This document shows, piece by piece, positions 47,545-56,946 of a DNA stretch of 64,000 nucleotides. The position numbers were made by a program, and so were the translations under genes. Location: the NCBI RefSeq assembly GCF_012396605.1, contig NZ_JAAXPW010000006.1, positions 39,875 through 103,874 of the forward strand, given 5' to 3'. Position 1 is the stretch's first letter, and the number at the start of each line of letters is the position of its first letter. This DNA is from Ureibacillus thermosphaericus. Its GTDB lineage: Bacteria; Bacillota; Bacilli; Bacillales_A; Planococcaceae. The notes below the pieces were generated by a model. That model did no database searches. It saw only the letters and a program-made list of their open reading frames with translations, and was not told the origin of the DNA.

Positions 47545-47571
47545 TGAAACTATATATCTATCCTAATCGTA
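47545..47571 (+). promoter_or_regulatory. SigW-type promoter of ysdB
   Basis: TGAAAC, 17 bases, CGTA, 36 bases upstream of the ysdB ATG. B. subtilis ysdB belongs to the SigW envelope-stress regulon; the same element with the same spacing occurs before hflK. Confidence 0.65.
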
Positions 47572-47607
47572 TAGGATATGATACCTTTTATACAAGGGGG
47601 AACTTTT

Positions 47608-47991
47608 ATGGGTTTTCTTTTGCGCATTATAGTTATTGTCCTCATTATCTATTTATTTTATAAAGCTGTTCGCTACTTAACAGATCCAAAAAGGAAATTA
47701 GATGAAGCCTATGAAAAGGGGCAATTTTATTTTTATGACGATGTAAAAAATGTACGAAAAAACTTCTTTATTTCTTATAAAGGGGCATTATTTGAAGGTG
47801 AAAAATATTTAGGGACAACCGAAGATGCCTTTGAAGTTGTTTCGATTTTCGTCTGGGTGCATGATCCAATGAAACTTCACGGTATGACGAAAGATGATTT
47901 CAAATTTTTAGAGAAGGAAATTTTAATGAATTATCCTAAAGCGAAAATCAATTGGAAAAATCCTATTGAAAAATTGATGAAAGAAGAATAA
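47608..47991 (+). CDS. ysdB: SigW-pathway protein YsdB
   Basis: 127-residue protein with one N-terminal membrane helix (LLRIIVIVLIIYLFYKAVRYL) and a cytoplasmic domain starting DPKRKLDEAYEKGQFYFYDD, typical of YsdB, which affects SigW activation in B. subtilis. The ATG at 47608 has AAGGGGG seven bases upstream; an in-frame ATG ten codons earlier is less likely. Followed by a terminator at 48092-48140. Confidence 0.88.
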   Translation: MGFLLRIIVIVLIIYLFYKAVRYLTDPKRKLDEAYEKGQFYFYDDVKNVRKNFFISYKGALFEGEKYLGTTEDAFEVVSIFVWVHDPMKLHGMTKDDFKFLEKEILMNYPKAKINWKNPIEKLMKEE

Positions 47992-48091
47992 TAATCATCC
48001 TCTAAATAATGTTTTAATTGTTCGTTGATGGACAGGGGGCTTGTCCAAATAATATTAGTAAACTCTCTGTTGAGTGAATCATTTGAAAAAT

Positions 48092-48140
48092 AAGCGGCTT
48101 GAGCTCTAAATCTTTATGGGCTTAAGCCGTTTAATTCTTT
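48092..48140 (+). terminator. Terminator after ysdB
   Basis: 13-bp stem AAGCGGCTTGAGC with a largely complementary arm (48120-48132, two G-T pairs), then TTTAATTCTTT. Confidence 0.65.
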
Positions 48141-48178
48141 AAAGAGCGAAGTGGATCATCACAACATACTCCATCAAA

Positions 48179-48448
48179 TTAGAATGAACGATTTATATAC
48201 ATGATTAATATAATCTGTATTGCAGACAAAAATGGCAATCCAAATGCAAATACTGAGTGTTTCGTTTTATGGCGGAATAGATACATCCCGATTAGCCCAC
48301 CACAAGCACCACCGATGATTGCAACGAACAATAATGTTCTTTCTGAAATACGCCACTTCTTTTTTCTCGCTTTTGATTTATCAATCCCCATCAATGTAAA
48401 ACAAATCGCTGATAGAATCATCATGTAAACAATAAGAATTTCATTCAT
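48179..48448 (-). CDS. ysdA: DUF1294-family membrane protein
   Basis: 89 residues. A first membrane helix (IVYMMILSAICFTLMG) runs into DKSKARKKKWRISERTLL, the DUF1294 hallmark; two more helices follow (FVAIIGGACGGLIGMYLF; VFAFGLPFLSAIQIILIM). No function known. AGGAG precedes the ATG. Neighbour of rplT as in B. subtilis. Confidence 0.9.
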   Translation of the reverse strand: MNEILIVYMMILSAICFTLMGIDKSKARKKKWRISERTLLFVAIIGGACGGLIGMYLFRHKTKHSVFAFGLPFLSAIQIILIMYINRSF

Positions 48449-48463
48449 ATGCGCTTCTCCTAA

Positions 48464-48498
48464 TAGAAAAAGACTGATAGGATGTCCTACCAGCCTTT
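48464..48498 (-). terminator. Terminator of infC-rpmI-rplT
   Basis: 13-bp stem (48469-48481 with 48486-48498, containing GACTGATAGG) with a 4-base loop, then TTTTTC on the minus strand. Confidence 0.85.
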
Positions 48499-48538
48499 AA
48501 AGTTGTTGTTTAAATTCGTGAAAAAATGAGTCAATTTC

Positions 48539-48898
48539 TTATTTCGCAATTGCTTTTTTCGCTTCTTCAGCAAGTTGAGCAAACGCTTGTGCATCGTTTA
48601 CTGCCAAGTCAGCTAACATTTTGCGGTTTACTTCGATACCAGCTTGTTTTAAACCGTACATTAAACGGCTGTAAGAAAGGCCGTTTTGACGAGCAGCTGC
48701 GTTGATACGAGTAATCCATAATTTACGGAAATCGCGTTTTTTCTGACGGCGGTCACGGTATGCGTATAAACCGGATTTCATTACCGCTTGATTTGCTGTT
48801 CTATATAAAGTGTGTTTTGAACCGAAATAACCTTTAGCTAATTTTAATACTTTTTTACGACGCTTGCGCGTTACTGTTCCACCTTTTACGCGTGGCAT
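48539..48898 (-). CDS. rplT: 50S ribosomal protein L20
   Basis: rRNA-binding ribosomal protein that also represses its own operon through the infC leader. [25 protein letters not shown] and the C-terminal [14 protein letters not shown] are standard; 119 residues. AGGAGG precedes the ATG. Last gene of infC-rpmI-rplT. Confidence 0.98.
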   Translation of the reverse strand: MPRVKGGTVTRKRRKKVLKLAKGYFGSKHTLYRTANQAVMKSGLYAYRDRRQKKRDFRKLWITRINAAARQNGLSYSRLMYGLKQAGIEVNRKMLADLAVNDAQAFAQLAEEAKKAIAK

Positions 48899-48951
48899 AT
48901 TAATTACCTCCTGCTATTCTCTCGTAAATTAAATTTTTATATAACGTTCAA

Positions 48952-49152
48952 TTATTTTTTGTACGCAAGTAAAGTTTTAATGCGTTTGTAGTCACCTGCA
49001 GTCATCACTTTAGCTTTACGCAGTTGACGTTTTTGTTTTGTCGTTTTGTTTGCAGCTAAGTGGCTACCGTAAGCACGGTCAAATTTAAATTTACCTGTAC
49101 CCGTTCTTTTGAAACGCTTAGCAGCGCCACGATGAGTTTTCATTTTTGGCAT
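48952..49152 (-). CDS. rpmI: 50S ribosomal protein L35
   Basis: 66 residues, [20 protein letters not shown] at the start and a basic C-terminal half, as in all L35 proteins. AGGAGG precedes the ATG. Middle gene of the operon. Confidence 0.98.
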   Translation of the reverse strand: MPKMKTHRGAAKRFKRTGTGKFKFDRAYGSHLAANKTTKQKRQLRKAKVMTAGDYKRIKTLLAYKK

Positions 49153-49184
49153 AGTATTTCCTCCTAAACCTTATTTCGTAATCA

Positions 49185-49700
49185 TTATTTTTCATTTTTT
49201 GGTGCAAGTACTAAAAACATGCTTCGGCCTTCTAATTTCGGCTTTTGTTCTACTGTTGCATATTCTGCACATTCTTCAGCAAAACGATCTAATACCCGCT
49301 GACCAATATCTGTATGCGTAATTGCGCGACCTTTGAAACGCAACGTACATTTTACTTTATCTCCTTTTTGAAGGAACTTGATTGCGTTTCGAAGTTTTGT
49401 TTGGAAGTCATGCTCATCAATTGTTGGGCTTAAACGTACCTCTTTCATGTGGATGACTTTTTGATTTTTGCGAATCTCGCGCTCTTTCTTTTGCTGCTCA
49501 AATTTAAACTTGCCATAGTCCATAATACGAGCGACAGGTGGCTTCGCTTGTGGTGCTACTAGGACAAGATCCAAGTTTACACGAGCAGCCATTTCTAACG
49601 CTTCATTACGGGATTTAATTCCTAATTGTTCACCGTTTTGATCAATTACACGAAGTTCACGTGCACGTATCCCTTCGTTGACGTACATGTCTTTGCTAAT
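49185..49700 (-). CDS. infC: Translation initiation factor IF-3 (AUU start)
   Basis: Binds the 30S subunit and rejects non-canonical start codons. Start chosen at ATT (49700): GGAGGTGG lies seven bases upstream and the protein then begins (M)[16 protein letters not shown], as in B. subtilis, where infC also uses AUU. Starting at the later ATG would lose four residues, and its spacing is worse. Motifs [27 protein letters not shown] and [12 protein letters not shown] follow; 171 residues. The rare start provides autoregulation by IF-3. Confidence 0.95.
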   Translation of the reverse strand: MSKDMYVNEGIRARELRVIDQNGEQLGIKSRNEALEMAARVNLDLVLVAPQAKPPVARIMDYGKFKFEQQKKEREIRKNQKVIHMKEVRLSPTIDEHDFQTKLRNAIKFLQKGDKVKCTLRFKGRAITHTDIGQRVLDRFAEECAEYATVEQKPKLEGRSMFLVLAPKNEK

Positions 49701-49785
49701 AAAAATCCACCTCCAAGGTTGTGTCGCGAATACACGGTTTGGAAACATCCCTGGTTGAACGTCGCTGTTGATTCTGTTATGTCCA

Positions 49786-49948
49786 TAAAAAAAGACGGAC
49801 ATTTCAGAAGATGTCCGCCCGCCGAAAAATACGCAAAAAGAGCGTATTCATTTTTCATGTATTCCAAACCTGCCAACTGCTTGAAGCGTCGAAACAGGTG
49901 AGAAGCGGGCAGCCTCTACTTTCAACCACAAACTTGTATTCTTAACCT
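49786..49948 (-). promoter_or_regulatory. L20-type ribosomal protein leader of infC
   Basis: The minus-strand leader contains GAGGCTGCCCGCTTCTCACC, then GTTGGCAGGT, and ends in a terminator stem GGCGGACAT with its complement (49794-49820) followed by TTTTTTT. This is the arrangement of the L20-responsive attenuator known before infC-rpmI-rplT in Bacillales. Confidence 0.85.
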
Positions 49949-49953
49949 TTGTT

Positions 49954-49982
49954 ATCGTAACATTCATATTTTAGAATGTCAA
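49954..49982 (-). promoter_or_regulatory. SigA promoter of infC-rpmI-rplT
   Basis: TTGACA, 17 bases, TACGAT on the minus strand, directly upstream of the leader. Confidence 0.75.
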
Positions 49983-50096
49983 GTTTTTTATCAATACATT
50001 CCTTTGAAAGAAAAAAAATAGAAAACTTTAAAATCTAAAATTCTTTAACGAATACTAGCTATCGTGCAATGATTAGAATTATAAACTAAAGTATTT

Positions 50097-50136
50097 TAAA
50101 AAATCAAGATGCCCTTTGCTAAGCTCCGGGCATCTT
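50097..50136 (-). terminator. Terminator after thrS
   Basis: 9-bp stem AAGATGCCC with its complement (50106-50114 with 50128-50136), then GATTTTTT on the minus strand. Confidence 0.85.
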
Positions 50137-50175
50137 CCACACTAATCAAAAATACAAATCATTTTTGTATCCCGT

Positions 50176-52107
50176 TTACACTCTTGCGTCCTTTTTGATA
50201 TCTTCAAGGAATTGTTCGAATGAAACTGTTTCGGAATCTTTAGATCCATATCTGCGAATATTTACCGCATTCGCTTCCACTTCTTTATCTCCTAATACCA
50301 ACATGTAAGGGATTTTCTTCATTTGTGCTTCACGGATTTTATATCCTAACTTTTCTTCACGAACATCCAATTCTACGCGAATACCAGCTTTACGAAGTGT
50401 TTCTTCCACTTGTTTTGCATAATCAAAATGCACTTCGTTTGATACAGGTATCACTACTGCTTGAACTGGTGCCAACCAAGTTGGGAACGCACCTTTATAC
50501 TCTTCAATTAAGAATGCAACAAAGCGTTCCATTGTCGATACAATACCACGATGAATTACAACTGGACGATGTTTTTCTCCATCTTCTCCGATATATGTTA
50601 AATCAAAGCGCTCTGGTTGCAAGAAGTCAAGTTGCACAGTTGATAATGTTTCTTCTTTACCAATAGCAGTTTTAACTTGTACGTCCAATTTAGGACCATA
50701 GAATGCCGCTTCGCCTTCCGCTTCAAAATATTCAAGGCCTAGGTCATCCATTGCTTCTTTTAACATGCTTTGAGCACGTTCCCACATTTCATCGTCGTCA
50801 TAATACTTTTCTGTATCTTCTGGATCACGGTAAGATAAGCGGAAACGATAATCTTTAATATCGAAATCTTTATAAACATCTAAAATTAAGTTAACTACTC
50901 GTTTAAACTCATCTTTAATTTGGTCTGGACGAACGAAGATATGGGCATCATTCAACGTCATTCCGCGCACACGTTGTAATCCAGATAAACCACCAGATGC
51001 TTCATAACGGTGCATCATACCAAGTTCGGCAATTCGAATCGGCAACTCACGGTAAGAGTGCATGCTGTTCTTGTACACCATCATATGGTGTGGACAGTTC
51101 ATTGGACGAAGCACAAGTGTTTCGTTATCCATTTCCATTGGAGGGAACATATCTTCAGAATAGTGATGCCAATGTCCAGATGTTTCATATAAACTTTTAG
51201 AACCTAGCACTGGAGTATATACATGTTGATATCCAAGACTGATTTCTTTATCAACAATATAGCGTTCGATGATACGACGAATTGTTGCCCCATTTGGCAA
51301 CCAAATTGGTAACCCTTGACCTACAGTTTGAGATAAAGTAAATAGCTCAAGTTCCTTACCAATTTTACGGTGATCTCGTTCTCTTGCCTCTTCAAGCATT
51401 TGTAAGTGTTGTTTTAAATCTTCTTTATTGAAGAATGCTGTGCCGTAAATACGTTGAAGCATTTTGTTGTTAGAATCGCCACGCCAATATGCTCCAGCTA
51501 AAGAAAGCAATTTAAACTCTTTTAATTTGCCTGTAGATGGAACGTGCACTCCACGGCAAAGATCGAAAAATTCCCCTTGATAGTATATAGAGACTTGTTC
51601 CCCTTCTGGAATCGCATCAAGTAATTCCAATTTATATTCATCGCCGATTTCTTCATAAATTTTGCGCGCTTCTTCGCGAGTAACGTTTTTACGTACGATC
51701 TCAAGGTTTTCAGAAATGATTTTTTTCATTTCTTTTTCTATTTTTGGAAGATCATCTGCAGAAATTGGTGTTGGTGAGTCGATATCGTAGTAAAACCCAC
51801 CTTCAATTACAGGACCAATCCCAAGTTTCACACCAGGGAATAAACGTTTTACTGCTTGAGCTGTTAAATGAGCAGTAGAGTGGCGCAATATTTCTAATGC
51901 ATCTTCATGTTCTGGTGTAATGATTTCAATTGCACCATCTTCCTCAATTGGTGTTTTTAAATCTAATAACTTACCATTGATTTTACCTGCTAACGCTTTT
52001 TTACGTAATCCTGGGCTGATGGAAGCTGCCACATCATCAGTAGAAGTTCCTTTAGGAAACTCCTTTACAGCACCGTCTGGAAATGTTAATTGAATCACTT
52101 CAGACAT
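50176..52107 (-). CDS. thrS: Threonyl-tRNA synthetase
   Basis: Class II synthetase. Domains in order: TGS ([18 protein letters not shown]), editing domain with [16 protein letters not shown] and [10 protein letters not shown], catalytic core ([22 protein letters not shown] with the zinc Cys, [37 protein letters not shown]) and anticodon-binding domain. The ATG at 52107 has AAGGAG upstream and gives 643 residues; the longer in-frame extension runs into the T-box leader and is not coding. Confidence 0.97.
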   Translation of the reverse strand: MSEVIQLTFPDGAVKEFPKGTSTDDVAASISPGLRKKALAGKINGKLLDLKTPIEEDGAIEIITPEHEDALEILRHSTAHLTAQAVKRLFPGVKLGIGPVIEGGFYYDIDSPTPISADDLPKIEKEMKKIISENLEIVRKNVTREEARKIYEEIGDEYKLELLDAIPEGEQVSIYYQGEFFDLCRGVHVPSTGKLKEFKLLSLAGAYWRGDSNNKMLQRIYGTAFFNKEDLKQHLQMLEEARERDHRKIGKELELFTLSQTVGQGLPIWLPNGATIRRIIERYIVDKEISLGYQHVYTPVLGSKSLYETSGHWHHYSEDMFPPMEMDNETLVLRPMNCPHHMMVYKNSMHSYRELPIRIAELGMMHRYEASGGLSGLQRVRGMTLNDAHIFVRPDQIKDEFKRVVNLILDVYKDFDIKDYRFRLSYRDPEDTEKYYDDDEMWERAQSMLKEAMDDLGLEYFEAEGEAAFYGPKLDVQVKTAIGKEETLSTVQLDFLQPERFDLTYIGEDGEKHRPVVIHRGIVSTMERFVAFLIEEYKGAFPTWLAPVQAVVIPVSNEVHFDYAKQVEETLRKAGIRVELDVREEKLGYKIREAQMKKIPYMLVLGDKEVEANAVNIRRYGSKDSETVSFEQFLEDIKKDARV

Positions 52108-52209
52108 ACTCAAATTCTCCTTTACTATATTTTTTGATGCAAAATTTTTAGCTATTCTGTATTCATAGAAATCAAAAATTAATAAAGCTAAACAGTTGAA
52201 ACCTAAAAT

Positions 52210-52465
52210 AAAAAAACGCCATCCCAATAAAGGGACGACGCGATCGCTCGTGGTTCCACCCTTCTTCCTTCCGAAATAAAATTTCAGACGAAGCTCTAGG
52301 TCGGTGTAACGTACCGAAAACGTTAGCGGATTGTTCCCCGCTAATGCTCCGAGGTAGTAAAGTGTTGCGTCGTACTAGGAAACTTCCAGCCTAGGTTTCC
52401 CTCTCTATAAGCCGTTTCACAAACTTCGTGTCCTCTTCACCGCAAAATATTTTTCATCATCATAA
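52210..52465 (-). promoter_or_regulatory. T-box leader of thrS (specifier ACU, Thr)
   Basis: The minus-strand leader shows Stem I with AGAGAGG, a specifier region TTTACTACC (codon ACU), the T-box GGGTGGAACCACGAGCG (near 52243-52261) and a terminator CGTCGTCCC/GGGATGGCG followed by TTTTTTT. Confidence 0.93.
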
Positions 52466-52469
52466 TGAA

Positions 52470-52498
52470 AGTATACGCTGAGTTTTTTAGAAATGCAA
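52470..52498 (-). promoter_or_regulatory. SigA promoter of thrS
   Basis: TTGCAT, 17 bases, TATACT on the minus strand, directly upstream of the T-box leader. Confidence 0.7.
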
Positions 52499-52520
52499 CT
52501 ATCGAAATAGACAAAGCTTT

Positions 52521-53456
52521 TTAAAGTCTCCTATTTCTTCCTGTCATTCGAATAGGAAACGTCACGGCTTTAATTCGCTCCATAATTCTTGCCGCTTTCA
52601 CTACATCCATCTCACCACGAGAAGTTTCTGCTAGATGAATTTCCAATTGTTTATAATCTAAATTCGATGTAATAAAGGTTGGTAGTTGCTCACTCATTCG
52701 ATAATGTAAAATGGATCCTAAGATTTCATCCCTCGCCCAGCTTGTTAATGATTCTGCACCAATATCATCGAGCATCAACACTGGAGCTTGTTTCACATAA
52801 TCCACTTTCTCCTGAAGTGTTTGATCGTGGATGGAATTTTTTAATTCCCTTAAAAATTCAGGTACAAATACAAGAACTGACGGGACTTTTAAACTTGCGA
52901 GTTCGTTGGCAATCGCACCTAGTACAAAGGATTTCCCAACACCAAACTCTCCATACAAGTAAAACCCTTTTTTCGGTAATTCCCCTGAATTTTTGATATG
53001 AGCAACAAAATCAGCTGCATAATTAAGTATTTCAACCCGCGATTCATCATCAATTTCTAAATCTTTCAATGTTGCAGATAATACATCTTTTGGCATGTAC
53101 ATGCTTGAAATCATCGATTCAATTTCTCTGCGTTCATCCTCAATGATTTTTTGTTTGCATCGTTCATATTCAACATCTATGGAATTTTGAGTGATATACA
53201 GTTTTGGAACAAACCCTTTTAAATAATTAGTGCATTTTTCTGTCGAACCGCAGTTGCAACATTCGCTCGTTTGGCTAATATATTCATATAGCTTTGCTAA
53301 ACTGCGTTCAACCATCTCTTTATTAACCACATCATCATGTTCTGCTAAAAATTTTTGAACGTTCGGATGTTCTAAAATTTGATTTCGGATGGCATTGTAT
53401 CTCTCTTGAAAGGATGGAATTTGCACTTTATTTAAAGATTTTTTGATCGATTCGAT
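52521..53456 (-). CDS. dnaI: Helicase loader DnaI, apparently starting at AUC
   Basis: AAA+ protein that loads the replicative helicase DnaC. The N-terminal zinc domain (SECCNCGSTEKC) is followed by the ATPase core: Walker A GEFGVGKSF, Walker B VLMLDDIGAES, ITSNLD and a terminal RIKAVTFPIRMTGRNRR. The only standard in-frame start near the 5' end is GTG at 53426, which has no ribosome-binding site and lacks the conserved first residues. The frame continues upstream as ESIKKSL, matching MEPIGRSL of B. subtilis DnaI, and the codon at the Met position is ATC (53456), six bases after AGGTGA. From there the protein has 311 residues, the B. subtilis length. Directly follows dnaB. Confidence 0.9.
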   Translation of the reverse strand: MESIKKSLNKVQIPSFQERYNAIRNQILEHPNVQKFLAEHDDVVNKEMVERSLAKLYEYISQTSECCNCGSTEKCTNYLKGFVPKLYITQNSIDVEYERCKQKIIEDERREIESMISSMYMPKDVLSATLKDLEIDDESRVEILNYAADFVAHIKNSGELPKKGFYLYGEFGVGKSFVLGAIANELASLKVPSVLVFVPEFLRELKNSIHDQTLQEKVDYVKQAPVLMLDDIGAESLTSWARDEILGSILHYRMSEQLPTFITSNLDYKQLEIHLAETSRGEMDVVKAARIMERIKAVTFPIRMTGRNRRL

Positions 53457-53466
53457 GGTTGGTCAC

Positions 53467-54837
53467 CTACCCGTCTACAACTCCAAGTTTTTGCAATATT
53501 TTTTTACGTTCTTCTTCAAAGTTAATTTTTTGTTTTGTGGACTGTTCTTCCTCTTTCCGAGGTTCGTTTCGTTTATAGAACCATTCTGGTATCTTTTCTT
53601 CCCTTATATTTCTGTATGGCTGTTTTCTATAGTTTAAAGCAGAAGACTTTTTCTCTTCGTTTTCTTGCTTCCACTTATTATATTGATCCCGTTCTGTGCG
53701 AGCAAGTTCCATTGCTTCCTTCGCCGTTCGAACATTTTTCCTCATCCAATGGTCCGCAATTCGTTCAACATATTTGCGTGGTAATTTCATGTCTGTAGTT
53801 AGCATAACATATTCAAGCAATACATTGACAACTCCGACGGGCATGCCATGTTTCAATATTAAATCTTCTGCTATTTCGACAGAAGATGGTACTGGCTCTT
53901 TTCCGTTATTAATGTCTCTTAACACTTGAACGGGTGGGGTCGTTTCAAGGTAATCAATTAACTCTTGTTCTTTCGTTAAAGGCTGATTTTGTATTTCTTG
54001 CGGTTTCATTTCAAAAGTTTTTTCAAGTTTCGGCACTTCTTTAGAAATCGTTAATTTATAATAATCTGATGCAGCTTTTTTTAATCTATCTAACGAAATT
54101 CGCATTTCATCATCAATCGCTAAAATAACAACCTTCTGCATATCAAGTGGAGAGAATTGATAGAGGAAGGCTATCTTTGCAATCCATTCTTTTACTTCAA
54201 TTGTAAATACACTGGTAGGAATCAATTGTTCCGATAACCCAGCTTGCAATAAAGCAAAATCAAATTGTTCATAATAGAATGGATAATTGCGATTTTTTGT
54301 TTCTAGGTTGGGTTCGATGAATTCTTGGGGAACATTCGTATGAATGGGTTTGTACACATCCATAAATGTTCTTGATACTTCTTTAAAAGAATCCATGTTC
54401 ATTCGCTTGATGAATCGTTTCCGAAGTTTACGGTATGCTTGTTCTCCAATTTTACTGAAAAGAAACATTGATAATAACGGATCTTGAAAAAATGTCTCTG
54501 CATCAAGAGGACGCACTAATTCATATATAAAGAAACGATTTTCTCCTTCTTCTTTTCGATATGTTCTTAATAAACCGATTGCTTCTAATGAAATACGGGC
54601 TTGAAACACTTTACCAATCGGCATATCTAACACATTCATTAAATAATAATGATTTAAAGTTTCCCTATGAGCATCTTCACCTTCTGCCCATAAAGTTAAA
54701 TATAAGCTAATGGGTTCCGGACCAGTAAGTGGCTGATAGAAAAGCGTTAATAGTTGTCGTTCATGGGAAGATAGAGAATGAGGGAGAATAATGTCAAAAT
54801 GATCCTTCGGTTGAAGCTCTTTATATAAATGAACCAA
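53467..54837 (-). CDS. dnaB: Replication initiation and membrane attachment protein DnaB
   Basis: Firmicutes-specific DnaB/DnaD-family primosome protein acting with DnaD and DnaI in helicase loading. It has the DnaB N-terminal domain (LPHSLSSHERQLLTLFYQPL) and a C-terminal DDBH2-type repeat (EIAEDLILKHGMPVGVVNVLLEYVM, YVERIADHWMRKNVRTAKEAMELAR). 456 residues. Start is TTG with GGGGGAAAG upstream. Precedes dnaI and follows nrdR as in B. subtilis. Confidence 0.95.
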   Translation of the reverse strand: MVHLYKELQPKDHFDIILPHSLSSHERQLLTLFYQPLTGPEPISLYLTLWAEGEDAHRETLNHYYLMNVLDMPIGKVFQARISLEAIGLLRTYRKEEGENRFFIYELVRPLDAETFFQDPLLSMFLFSKIGEQAYRKLRKRFIKRMNMDSFKEVSRTFMDVYKPIHTNVPQEFIEPNLETKNRNYPFYYEQFDFALLQAGLSEQLIPTSVFTIEVKEWIAKIAFLYQFSPLDMQKVVILAIDDEMRISLDRLKKAASDYYKLTISKEVPKLEKTFEMKPQEIQNQPLTKEQELIDYLETTPPVQVLRDINNGKEPVPSSVEIAEDLILKHGMPVGVVNVLLEYVMLTTDMKLPRKYVERIADHWMRKNVRTAKEAMELARTERDQYNKWKQENEEKKSSALNYRKQPYRNIREEKIPEWFYKRNEPRKEEEQSTKQKINFEEERKKILQKLGVVDG

Positions 54838-54856
54838 TTTTGCTTTCCCCCTATAA

Positions 54857-55321
54857 CTACTTTTTTGGCTGTCGATTCAATAATTCTGTTAACTCTTGCA
54901 TAAATACATTAATATCTTTGAATTGTCTGTAAACAGATGCAAAACGAACATAAGCCACTTCATCCACCTTTGCAAGCTCATCCATTACCATTTCTCCAAC
55001 ATCTACAGAACTTACTTCCGAATTTCCTAGTCTTCTTAATTCTTTTTCAATAGAAAAGACGATTTGTTCAAGTTGTTCTAATGATACTGGACGTTTTTCG
55101 CAAGCGCGAATTAGCCCTCTTAACACTTTTTCTCGGCTAAATTCTTCCCTGGACCCATCTTTTTTCACTACAATTAATGGCGTTTCTTCTATTTTTTCAA
55201 AAGTAGTGAATCGGAAACCGCAAGATTCGCATTCACGACGTCTACGTATCTCTTTATTATCATCAACGGGTCTGGAATCTATGACACGCGTTCCATTGTA
55301 ATAACAACTTGGACATCTCAT
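54857..55321 (-). CDS. nrdR: Transcription repressor NrdR
   Basis: Represses ribonucleotide reductase genes when dATP is bound. N-terminal zinc ribbon MRCPSC...CESCGFRF and ATP-cone ([21 protein letters not shown]); 154 residues is standard. GGGAG precedes the ATG. About 320 bases separate it from gapB upstream; in B. subtilis speD lies there, but no such gene is present here. Confidence 0.97.
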   Translation of the reverse strand: MRCPSCYYNGTRVIDSRPVDDNKEIRRRRECESCGFRFTTFEKIEETPLIVVKKDGSREEFSREKVLRGLIRACEKRPVSLEQLEQIVFSIEKELRRLGNSEVSSVDVGEMVMDELAKVDEVAYVRFASVYRQFKDINVFMQELTELLNRQPKK

Positions 55322-55582
55322 AAAAATTTCTCCCTGTCTAGTATATTTATCATTATTATATCAAATAAACATAGGAAGTAACACTTTTCCTAGTACATAA
55401 TCTCTAATAGAAGATGATAGGTTTTCATTTTAATATACTTCCAACCAAAAATCGAGGTTATTTATAATGAATTTCATTAGAATGATTGCTAGCACTTTCA
55501 ATGCATATTTTTCGGGAGTTTTGTATATAAATAGTAATGAAAGATTATTTTTACAAGTGATATTACATAACTACAGATTATA

Positions 55583-55627
55583 TAAAAAAGTGTAGACAAA
55601 GTCGTTGTCAGACGATGTCTACACTTT
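55583..55627 (-). terminator. Terminator after gapB
   Basis: 12-bp stem AAAGTGTAGACA with its complement (55587-55598 with 55616-55627), then TTTTTTATA on the minus strand. Confidence 0.85.
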
Positions 55628-55639
55628 ATCAACTATTTA

Positions 55640-56659
55640 TTATGCAGTTACCGCTTCAAGTGCTTTTACAACTTTTTTCGTTAAATCAACTACGCGTGCA
55701 GAGTAACCCCATTCATTATCGTACCAAGCCATTACTTTAACTTTTCTTGTACCCATTACCATTGTTAATTGTGCATCAATAGTAGATGAATATGTTGTTG
55801 TATTGTAATCAACAGATACAAGTGGTTCTTCGCTATAGTTTAGGATACCTTTTAATGAACCTTCACTTGCTTTTCTGAAAGCTTCGTTTACTTGTTCAGC
55901 TGTTACATCTTGTTTTAAGTCGACTACTAAGTCTACTAATGAAACATTTGGAGTTGGTACACGAAGAGCTAAACCATGGATTTTTCCTTCCATTTCAGGA
56001 ATTACTTTACTTAATGCTTTTGCTGCACCAGTCGTAGTTGGAATAATGCTTTGACCACATGCACGAGCACGGCGTAAATCTTTATGCATGTTGTCTAGAT
56101 TTTTTTGGTCATTTGTATATGCGTGAACTGTTGTCATTAAACCGTTTTCAATACCAAATTGTTCATGCAACACTTTTACAACCGGAGCTAAGCAGTTTGT
56201 TGTACAAGATGCATTTGAAATGATGTGGTGTTTTGACACGTCTAATACATCATCATTAACACCCATTACAATTGTTACGTCTTCGTTTTTACCTGGCGCT
56301 GTTAAAATTACTTTTTTTGCACCTGCTTCTAAATGAAGAGCTGCTTTTTCGCGATCATTGAATTTACCTGTTGCTTCGATAACTAAGTCTACTCCAAGTT
56401 CTTTCCACGGTAATTTTGCAGGATCGCGTTCAGCAATTAATTGAACACGTTTACCGTTGACGATTAAAGCATCTTCCTCATACTCTACAGTTCCATCAAA
56501 ATGTCCATGAATTGTGTCATACTTAACCATATGTGCTAATGTTTTTGCAGGATAGCTAGCATTAACTGCCACTATATTTAAATCCTCTTGAACAATCGCT
56601 TGTCGGAACACCATGCGGCCAATTCGTCCAAAGCCGTTAATTGCAATAGAAACTGTCAT
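55640..56659 (-). CDS. gapB: Glyceraldehyde-3-phosphate dehydrogenase, gluconeogenic type
   Basis: Catalytic Cys in SNASCTTNCLAPV, NAD(P)-binding INGFGRIGRMVFRQ, and 339 residues. Assigned to GapB (NADP-preferring, gluconeogenic) because it lies between coaE and nrdR like B. subtilis gapB, and because a perfect match to the CcpN operator sits at its promoter. Cofactor use cannot be proven by eye. Confidence 0.93.
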   Translation of the reverse strand: MTVSIAINGFGRIGRMVFRQAIVQEDLNIVAVNASYPAKTLAHMVKYDTIHGHFDGTVEYEEDALIVNGKRVQLIAERDPAKLPWKELGVDLVIEATGKFNDREKAALHLEAGAKKVILTAPGKNEDVTIVMGVNDDVLDVSKHHIISNASCTTNCLAPVVKVLHEQFGIENGLMTTVHAYTNDQKNLDNMHKDLRRARACGQSIIPTTTGAAKALSKVIPEMEGKIHGLALRVPTPNVSLVDLVVDLKQDVTAEQVNEAFRKASEGSLKGILNYSEEPLVSVDYNTTTYSSTIDAQLTMVMGTRKVKVMAWYDNEWGYSARVVDLTKKVVKALEAVTA

Positions 56660-56708
56660 TAATATAAGCCTCCCGTTTTACTTCAATTATGTTTACTATT
56701 TCTCAATT

Positions 56709-56719
56709 AGTATAGCACA
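56709..56719 (-). promoter_or_regulatory. Candidate CcpN operator at the gapB promoter
   Basis: TGTGCTATACT on the minus strand fits TRTGHYATAYW, the motif bound by CcpN, which represses gapB and pckA on glucose in B. subtilis. TATACT may also be the -10 box; no good -35 is seen. Confidence 0.55.
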
Positions 56720-56946
56720 TTATTATAAAAGGTGTACCAATAATTCTAATAATAAAAAAGTTATTATTTTCAGAAAAATAAATGATTAAAGGGAAAATGG
56801 TATTACTATGAGAAAATTGTTTAAAATTACCGCTTAAAGTCTAACTTTTCCATCGATTGCTGTTTTCATTACGTGAATGAAATGGAAAAAATTCACTTCA
56901 CACAATGTTTAGAAATCAATAATTTGATCATCAATCGATGTAAAGC

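Noticed and set aside
55467..55595. 43-codon frame (begins MNFIRMIAST) between gapB and nrdR on the plus strand
   Set aside because: Poor ribosome-binding site, AT-rich random composition, and its end runs into the gapB terminator; most likely chance.
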